From Actinomycetes bacterium (GTDB lineage Bacteria; Actinomycetota; Acidimicrobiia; Acidimicrobiales; RAAP-2): a stretch of 10,057 nt of DNA. Where the stretch lies: the NCBI GenBank assembly GCA_025352305.1, contig JANXTQ010000038.1:1-10057 (forward strand). The letters run 5' to 3'. Below are positions 4,877 to 10,057 of the stretch, one piece after another. The notes below the pieces were generated by a model. The model did no database searches and was not told where the DNA came from. It saw nothing but the letters and a program-made list of their open reading frames with translations. Position numbers and translations under genes: made by a program. Position 1 is the first letter of the stretch. The number at the start of each line of letters is the position of its first letter.

Positions 4877-5650
4877 TTAATCGATCGGAATCCACGCGGC
4901 CGGGCGCTTGTCCAAAAACGCCGACATGCCCTCGCGAGCTTCGTCGCTACGAAAGAGGCGATTTGACAGTTCGGACGTGTAGTCGAATGCGTCGGACTCG
5001 CTCATCGACGGGACTCGAACGAGTAGTTGCTTGGCGGCCGCAATTGCCTCTGGGCCACCGGCCAACAGATCGTTCACGACTTCATTTACCGCATCGTCGA
5101 GTTGTTCGTCGGGAACGGCCTGGGTGATCAGTCCCATGGCCGCGGCTTCGACTGCGGAAAATCTGTTCCCTCGAAGAAATGATGATTGCGCATCGACGAG
5201 TCGCATTTTGGGCAGTGCGACCACGCTGATCATCGCGGGTGCGACCCCAACGCGCACTTCGGTGAATCCAAAACGTGCGCTGATTGGCGCAATCGTAATG
5301 TCGAGTCCCGCGGCGAGTCCCATTCCTCCCGCTACGCAGTGACCAGCGATGCGTCCAACGAAAGGTTTGGGCGAGTGACGAAACCGCCCAAAGAGTGCGA
5401 GGGGATTCATTGCGTTGCTGGCGCTGTCAGAACTCTCACTTGATGAGCGTTCTGACAGATTCGCTCCGGCGCAAAAAACGGATCCTCGATTCGTGATGAC
5501 GATCACGCGAACAGATGTATCTGCTTCGGCTTCGTCAATTGCAGCGATGAACTCCCGAGTGAGGTCGCGCGAAAGAGCATTACGGCGCTTTTCGTCGGCC
5601 AACGTGATGGTGCATACGCTGCCACGTACGTCACTGTCCACGAGAGTCAT
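4877..5650 (-). CDS. Crotonase-superfamily protein, LiuC/methylglutaconyl-CoA-hydratase-like, first of two
   Basis: A 257-residue crotonase-fold protein. The oxyanion motif FCAGANLSE is at 59-67, the second oxyanion segment VAGGMGLAAGLD at 106-117, and FGFTEVRVGVAPAMIS at 127-142. The position of the first classical catalytic Glu is G111, while the second is kept as E131. The GGxGL plus TEVRxG pattern resembles LiuC/AtuE-type hydratases of branched-chain acyl-CoA breakdown; that assignment is by motif memory only. A serine-rich variable loop at 68-79 is encoded by a strong inverted repeat (5424-5458). ATG 5650 overlaps the TGA of the upstream gene as ATGA, with AAGGG 6 nt before the start, so translation is coupled. 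Likely role: hydration of an unsaturated, possibly branched, acyl-CoA downstream of the carboxylase. Confidence 0.88.
   Translation of the reverse strand: MTLVDSDVRGSVCTITLADEKRRNALSRDLTREFIAAIDEAEADTSVRVIVITNRGSVFCAGANLSERSSSESSDSASNAMNPLALFGRFRHSPKPFVGRIAGHCVAGGMGLAAGLDITIAPISARFGFTEVRVGVAPAMISVVALPKMRLVDAQSSFLRGNRFSAVEAAAMGLITQAVPDEQLDDAVNEVVNDLLAGGPEAIAAAKQLLVRVPSMSESDAFDYTSELSNRLFRSDEAREGMSAFLDKRPAAWIPID
5424..5458. repeat. Intragenic inverted repeat within the first crotonase gene
   Basis: CTGTCAGAAC at 5424-5433 is the exact complement of GTTCTGACAG at 5449-5458. The interior adds CTCA (5435-5438) pairing with TGAG (5444-5447), so 14 of 15 positions pair, with one T-C mismatch and a 5-nt loop. 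It encodes the serine-rich loop just after the CAGAN motif, a place where crotonases vary in length. Confidence 0.7.
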
Positions 5651-6441
5651 GGCGCGCCCTTCGCGGCGGGCGGTTCAGTGGGTCCGCCGGCAAATGCCTG
5701 AGCTCGGATCAACCAGTCGCGCGCCACTTCGCTCGCGCGCAACTTGGTGTCATCAACGTTTCGTCGTTGGGTAACGACCAGGCAGAAATCCTCCGCTGAA
5801 CCCGTGACCGACTCCGTCGCGTCATCGGGACCGTATTTCCATATGGCACCCGACGGAGCCGTGAGCTCGAGACGCACGGCCACGTCGGGAACGCTCATGC
5901 CTCGAACGCTATAACTCCACGATCGAGTGATGAATCCCAACTGCACTATGTGAGCGATCCGGTCCGTATTGGTGCGCCGTGCGCCGACTGCGTCAATGAC
6001 GTCGGTGCCGTGGGCCCAGACTTCCATCAAGCGAGCGGTCAGAAATGATTTTGCGCCCATCGACGGCCCGTACCAGGCAACTCGAACATCATTGCTGAGC
6101 GTGAGCGCCGCCTCAGCGAGTTGGGACCGATTTTGTCGCCACGCGTCGAGCCGTTCATCGATCGACAGGGACCGAAAGGCGCCCAGCGTGAACTCATCGA
6201 TGCCGGGAGTCGTCGCCGCCTGGAACAACTCCTTCATTGCGGTCGCAAAACCATCGGGATTCGTGACCGCCAAAGCGGCGGTTCCATCGAAGTAGGTCAG
6301 GTGAGCAATCTGATCGCTCACATTCCAGCCGGGGCTGGCCGTGTCGACGCTCCACTGGTGAGAGTCCAAAGAACGCATCACCTCATCGAGAGAGTTTTGT
6401 TCCTCGATCAGATCACTGCGTAACGAGTTGAGATCACTCAT
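5647..6441 (-). CDS. TIGR03084-like metal-binding protein (DinB / maleylpyruvate isomerase N-terminal fold)
   Basis: A 264-residue protein of the actinobacterial TIGR03084 type, related to DinB and mycothiol-dependent maleylpyruvate isomerase. The N-terminal four-helix bundle shows the expected metal-ligand pattern: H47 in SDQIAHL, then E140 and H144 in RLMEVWAHGTDV. Residues about 175-245 form the smaller C-terminal domain (SVPDVAVRLELTAPSG onward). Family members have no firmly known reaction; thiol-dependent isomerase or transferase chemistry on CoA-pathway intermediates is a guess. ATG 6441 is preferred because AAGGAGG lies just before it; the in-frame GTG at 6459 would put that ribosome binding site inside the gene and has none of its own. 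It lies 26 bp after the AtuA gene, and its stop overlaps the next gene by 4 bp. Presence inside a carboxylase/AtuA/crotonase operon points to branched acyl-CoA catabolism. Confidence 0.82.
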   Translation of the reverse strand: MSDLNSLRSDLIEEQNSLDEVMRSLDSHQWSVDTASPGWNVSDQIAHLTYFDGTAALAVTNPDGFATAMKELFQAATTPGIDEFTLGAFRSLSIDERLDAWRQNRSQLAEAALTLSNDVRVAWYGPSMGAKSFLTARLMEVWAHGTDVIDAVGARRTNTDRIAHIVQLGFITRSWSYSVRGMSVPDVAVRLELTAPSGAIWKYGPDDATESVTGSAEDFCLVVTQRRNVDDTKLRASEVARDWLIRAQAFAGGPTEPPAAKGAP

Positions 6442-6467
6442 GGTCCTCCTTGACGTCACCGCGCCGC

Positions 6468-8228
6468 TTAGTTAAGTAGAGCTGTTGGTACATCGACAAT
6501 GCGGCTGCGCAACCATTCGCCCAAACTTTTTGCTTGTGCGTCTTGGCGCGAACTCGCTGCGACACCCTCTTCGAGCAGGTCGTAGATCATGAAGTTGAGA
6601 GATCGAATGGCCGGAAACTGAAATCGTTCCACGCGCAAGTTTGCGGTTTCCGGCAACAGTTCGCGTAAGCGCTCGACGCTCAGATAACCGTTGAGCCAAC
6701 GCCAGGCATCATCACTTCGAGCAAACACGCCCAGGTTGGCGTGTCCGCCCTTGTCACCGGATCGAGTCCCAACAATTCGTCCAATGGGCGCCTCGGTAGT
6801 TGTTCCGCCGTCGTAGGCCGCGACAGTTACTGGCTCGAAATTCACCGGATCGCTACTGCTCGGCGCCACTGAATCAATCACTGATCGACCGCCTCCGAGC
6901 ACGACAACACACTGGGGAACAACACGTGACGAAATCGTCGCCGGGCGATAAACACCGTACGCTCCGCCCGCCGCGGGAGTTCCCGATGCTCCGTAAAAGC
7001 CAGGAATGGTGGCGAGCGCAATCTCGGTCACCGCGTTCGCAACGGCGCGACCGACCTTTCGCTCATCGTGATCCTTTAGCGTGATGCGCCACAGGGCTTG
7101 AGCTTCTTCGTTAGAGGAGGGATCAACTTTGTTGGTACGTACGACGCGAGTAGTTACCGAGTCAAAATCGCTGCGCTCGAAGGGACAAGCGAGCCAGAAC
7201 GCTTCTTCCACCAGAGCAGCCTTGGCGTCAATGTCGAGTCCCACGAGGGCGACCGCGAGGTCTTTGCGATACCCACCCAATTCGTTCGTGGCCACCTTCA
7301 GGGTGCTCGGCGGCGCTTCGCCGCGCACGCCACTGACGCGAACCTGATTGGTGTCGATCTGTTCAAGGCAAATGGTGTCAAATCGAGCCGTGACGTCGGG
7401 ACCGTAGTAGCGCGGTCCCGATATCTCGTAGAGCAACTGGCTCGTCACGGTGCCAATGGAAACTTCGCCGCCGGTTCCTTCGTGCTTAGAAATGACGCAG
7501 GAACCGTCAGCCGAGATATCCGCGAAGGGAAAACCCACCTTGGCCATACCCGGTACTTCGGTAAAGAACGAGTAGTTACCGCCCGTTGCTTGAGCACCGC
7601 ACTCAATGATGTGTCCGGCCACAACGGCGCCGGCGAGTTCGTCAAAACTCTCTCGCGACCAGCCGTGATGCCACGCCGCCGGTCCACACACCACGGCGGC
7701 GTCGGTGACGCGGCCGGTGATGACGATGTCCGCTCCGCTCGACAGAGCATCCACAATCCCAAAACATCCGAGATACGCATTCGCGGTGATCAGCTTTGAC
7801 GTGTCGCCAAAGGGCTGTCCGTTTTCGAAATGACGTAGACCTTCTCCCGCAGCGTCCAGTTCGGCGAATCGACCCATGAGATTGTCACCCTCGATGTAAG
7901 CAATCCGAGGGTTAAGGCCGAGCTTCGTCGCGACCTCAGCGACTGCGTTCGCACAGCCGGCGGGATCCAGACCGCCGGCGTTCGCCACGACCTTGATCCC
8001 TCGTTGCATGCAGGTTCCAAGGACCTGTTCCATCTGGGTAACAAAGCTGCCGGCGTAGCCCCCACTTGGTCGCTTCGCGGCGGATCGAGCAAGAATCAGC
8101 ATCGTTAGTTCGGCGAGCCAATCTCCCGTGAGAAAATCAATGGGGCCGTCGTTGACCATTTCGTACGCAGCCGACAGTCGGTCTCCGTAAAAGCCCGAAC
8201 AGTTGGCAATGCGTACCGGCGACGCCAC
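6468..8228 (-). CDS. Acyclic terpene utilization AtuA-family protein (DUF1446 plus C-terminal AtuA-like domain)
   Basis: A 586-residue protein of the AtuA family. Residues about 4-450 are the DUF1446 domain, with IANCSGFYGDR (7-17), TGDWLAELTM (34-43), NAGGLDPAG (83-91), TGRVTDAAVVCGPAAWHHGW (171-190) and ECGAQATGGNYS (209-220). Residues about 480-580 form the C-terminal AtuA-like domain, opening with GTRSGDKGGHANLGVFARS (487-505). AtuA is needed for growth of Pseudomonas on citronellol/geraniol, but its reaction is not established; a CoA-dependent hydrolase or ligase-type role has been guessed. GTG 8228 lies 2 bp after the upstream carboxylase stop. No clear ribosome binding site is seen, so translational coupling is likely. 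The placement right after a biotin-carrying carboxylase subunit matches Atu-type pathways. Length and motifs look complete and uninterrupted. Confidence 0.9.
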   Translation of the reverse strand: MASPVRIANCSGFYGDRLSAAYEMVNDGPIDFLTGDWLAELTMLILARSAAKRPSGGYAGSFVTQMEQVLGTCMQRGIKVVANAGGLDPAGCANAVAEVATKLGLNPRIAYIEGDNLMGRFAELDAAGEGLRHFENGQPFGDTSKLITANAYLGCFGIVDALSSGADIVITGRVTDAAVVCGPAAWHHGWSRESFDELAGAVVAGHIIECGAQATGGNYSFFTEVPGMAKVGFPFADISADGSCVISKHEGTGGEVSIGTVTSQLLYEISGPRYYGPDVTARFDTICLEQIDTNQVRVSGVRGEAPPSTLKVATNELGGYRKDLAVALVGLDIDAKAALVEEAFWLACPFERSDFDSVTTRVVRTNKVDPSSNEEAQALWRITLKDHDERKVGRAVANAVTEIALATIPGFYGASGTPAAGGAYGVYRPATISSRVVPQCVVVLGGGRSVIDSVAPSSSDPVNFEPVTVAAYDGGTTTEAPIGRIVGTRSGDKGGHANLGVFARSDDAWRWLNGYLSVERLRELLPETANLRVERFQFPAIRSLNFMIYDLLEEGVAASSRQDAQAKSLGEWLRSRIVDVPTALLN

Positions 8229-8230
8229 CG

Positions 8231-10057
8231 TTACGAACCAGCACTTTCGCTGCTCGGTGCTTCATCCAAAACCAGTAGAGCCGCACCATTTTCGACCTGT
8301 TGGCCCACCTCGACGAGGAGGTCAATAACGTAACCATCACTCGGGGCCACGATCAGGTGCTCCATTTTCATTGCTTCCATCACCACGAGTGCGTCTCCCT
8401 TGGCGACCAGGTCACCCACGGCGACTCGAACGGACAGAATTGTTCCCGGCATGGGGGCAGTGAGACCGCCGACAACTTCGTGAGCGCCAGGAATGTTAAA
8501 GCGCGCAACGATGTCGACGCTCACGGTGCCCCGTTGAGTCTGTACGTAGAGCCGTTGGCCGTGTTGAGTGATCGCCACGCGAGCACGGCGAGCATCAAAC
8601 TCAATGTCAATACCCGCGTCGCTCATTGAGTGGATTCGCGCGATGACACCGTCGATGGTGAAGCTGCCGTCTCGATTCGATTGATAGCGCACGAGTTCGT
8701 CGTGAGCGTCGAGCGACACCGTGACGTCTGGGATAGGAAGTCGTGCGTTGCGCCAGCCACTTGGTGCACGTGACAGAACCGTGGCATGCGCCCTGCTACG
8801 GCCTTGTAACCACAACACCGCCGCGACGGCGAGCCAACGGCGTGATTCGTCCGAAAACTCGAGCCCCAGTGCTGGTTGGTGACGATCAATGAAGTCCGTC
8901 GTGGTGTCGCCCGCCAAAAACGCCTCGTGACGAAGGGTGGCGGCGAGAAAGTCTCGGTTGGTGGAGACGCCGCCGAGGTGCAGTCGTTCGAGTGCGAGAG
9001 CGAGACGAGACGCCGCCTCTTCGCGCGTCGGCGCGTGAGCGATCACTTTGGCGAGGAGGGGATCAAAGGACACTCCGACGACGGAACCCGGTCCAACGCC
9101 GGATTCCCAACGAACCTCTGGTTCGCGGGCAGGTGAAAATGCGTGCAACGTTCCCGTCGCCGGAAGAAATCCATTGATGGGATCTTCTGCACAGAGGCGC
9201 ACTTCAATGGCGTGTCCGTTGAAGTGAACGTCGCCTTGATTGAGTGAAAGCTTTTCCCCCGCGGCAATGCGCAACTGTTCGCGCACCAAATCAATCCCGG
9301 TGACCTCTTCGGTAACGGGGTGTTCTACCTGAAGGCGTGTGTTGACCTCTAAGAAAAAGAACTCACGCGTAGCGTCGTCGACGAGGAACTCCACCGTTCC
9401 CGCCGAGACGTAGCCGATCGACCGCGCCAGAGTGAGGGCCGCTTCACCCATGGCGCTGCGCATCTGAGAATCAACAACTGTCGACGGTGACTCTTCAATA
9501 AGTTTTTGGTGGCGACGTTGAATGGAACACTCACGTTCCCCTAAGTGGATGAGCGAACCGTGTGTATCTCCCAAGATTTGAATCTCGACGTGGCGCGACG
9601 AAGCAACGTAGTGCTCAATGAAAACGGTGTCGTCGCCAAAACCGCTCAGGGCTTCTCTCTTTGCGGCCGCCACTGACTCAGCTAGGTCCGCGGGGTCTGA
9701 GACAATTCGCATTCCTTTGCCGCCGCCACCGGCCGACGCCTTTACGAGTACGGGGTAACCAATTGACTGCGCGTCCGCGGGATCACTGGAATAGGTGAGG
9801 GTCGGTACTCCGAGTTCGAGTGCGAGTTTCTTCGCGGCCAGTTTGTCGCCCATGGCGCTAATGGACTCGGGCGACGGACCGACCCAAATCAACCCGGCCG
9901 CGACCACGGCCGCGGCGAAAACCGCATTCTCACTTAAGAATCCGTAGCCCGGATGAATGGCTTCGGCACCGACTGAGAGAGCGGCCGAAATAATTGCTTC
10001 GTGATCGAGGTACGTCGATGTCAGTCGAACCGCTTCATCGGCGTCACTGACAAACAG
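8231..10057 (-). CDS. Acyl-CoA carboxylase alpha subunit (biotin carboxylase plus biotin carrier), 5' end outside window
   Basis: The frame is open to the right edge, giving 608 visible residues; a start inside it (such as GTG 9907) would cut the domain, because the upstream codons encode conserved biotin-carboxylase sequence (IHPGYGFLSEN). ATP-grasp features are the glycine-rich loop KASAGGGGKGMRI (visible residues 106-118), ERECSIQRRHQKLIEESPS (174-192) and FLEVNTRLQVEH (235-246; E237, N239 and R241 fit the catalytic set). The C-terminal biotin carrier domain carries EAMKMEH, with the biotin Lys at visible 564 (codon 8368-8366). This architecture is shared by methylcrotonyl-, geranyl- and propionyl-CoA carboxylase alpha subunits; AtuA next door favours a methylcrotonyl- or geranyl-type substrate (inference). 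About 45-50 N-terminal residues should lie beyond the window. The beta (carboxyltransferase) subunit is not in view and probably lies upstream. Confidence 0.93.
   Translation of the reverse strand: MFVSDADEAVRLTSTYLDHEAIISAALSVGAEAIHPGYGFLSENAVFAAAVVAAGLIWVGPSPESISAMGDKLAAKKLALELGVPTLTYSSDPADAQSIGYPVLVKASAGGGGKGMRIVSDPADLAESVAAAKREALSGFGDDTVFIEHYVASSRHVEIQILGDTHGSLIHLGERECSIQRRHQKLIEESPSTVVDSQMRSAMGEAALTLARSIGYVSAGTVEFLVDDATREFFFLEVNTRLQVEHPVTEEVTGIDLVREQLRIAAGEKLSLNQGDVHFNGHAIEVRLCAEDPINGFLPATGTLHAFSPAREPEVRWESGVGPGSVVGVSFDPLLAKVIAHAPTREEAASRLALALERLHLGGVSTNRDFLAATLRHEAFLAGDTTTDFIDRHQPALGLEFSDESRRWLAVAAVLWLQGRSRAHATVLSRAPSGWRNARLPIPDVTVSLDAHDELVRYQSNRDGSFTIDGVIARIHSMSDAGIDIEFDARRARVAITQHGQRLYVQTQRGTVSVDIVARFNIPGAHEVVGGLTAPMPGTILSVRVAVGDLVAKGDALVVMEAMKMEHLIVAPSDGYVIDLLVEVGQQVENGAALLVLDEAPSSESAGS

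Noticed and set aside
4313..4966. 217-codon open frame on the plus strand
   Set aside because: Antisense to the second crotonase, with Arg/Ser/Pro-rich low-information content.
6451..6458. TGACGTCA palindrome before the TIGR03084-like gene
   Set aside because: An 8-bp palindrome is common by chance and it lies inside a compact operon, where an operator is unlikely.
6442..6459. GTG start six codons upstream for the TIGR03084-like gene
   Set aside because: It would place the AAGGAGG ribosome binding site inside the gene and has no ribosome binding site of its own.
7098..7799. 233-codon open frame on the plus strand
   Set aside because: Antisense to the AtuA gene, whose motifs are continuous through this region; no domain recognised.

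Overview
The window looks like a chromosomal segment of an actinomycetote, most plausibly of the Acidimicrobiia type. That is inferred from moderate-to-high GC, several GTG starts, dense 4-bp gene overlaps, and gene families common in that phylum (TIGR03084 metal-binding protein, AtuA family, stand-alone dimethylformamidase-beta-like protein, ArsR plus SRPBCC operons). No tRNA, rRNA, insertion sequence, integrase or CRISPR array was seen. Taxonomy cannot be proved from the sequence alone.

Left block (1-1384, minus strand): a small operon of two SRPBCC/AHSA1-like lipocalin-fold proteins followed by an ArsR-family repressor that runs off the left edge. The second SRPBCC gene and arsR overlap by 4 bp (GTGA). 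A 12-bp-stem hairpin lies between the two SRPBCC genes. Upstream of the first gene is a cluster of GTGCAAC/GTTGCAC half-sites forming two inverted repeats with centres 32 bp apart, a good candidate operator for the ArsR protein.

Intergenic region 1385-1809 (425 bp, divergent): it holds the operator cluster, an imperfect 19-nt direct repeat (1485-1503 and 1646-1664), a doubtful small reading frame, a 10-bp palindrome over a possible -35 element, and a dyad centred on the start codon of the next gene.

Middle block (1810-4046, plus strand): a 500-residue protein resembling the C-terminal catalytic part of the N,N-dimethylformamidase large subunit, then an isochorismatase-fold cysteine hydrolase with an intact Asp-Lys-Cys triad. 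Both families act on amide bonds, so a shared role in degrading an N-substituted amide is possible but inferred. A perfect 22-bp palindrome covers the last codons of the first gene.

Right block (10057-4066, minus strand): a tight five-gene operon, transcribed leftwards. Its order is acyl-CoA carboxylase biotin-carrying alpha subunit (5' end outside the window), AtuA-family protein, TIGR03084/DinB-like metal-binding protein, and two crotonase-superfamily proteins. Carboxylase, AtuA and crotonase together recall the Atu (acyclic terpene) and Liu (leucine/isovalerate) branched acyl-CoA pathways. The two crotonases have complementary defects: one keeps only the first classical catalytic Glu position, the other only the second. 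The operon converges on the cysteine hydrolase gene with only 19 bp between stop codons.
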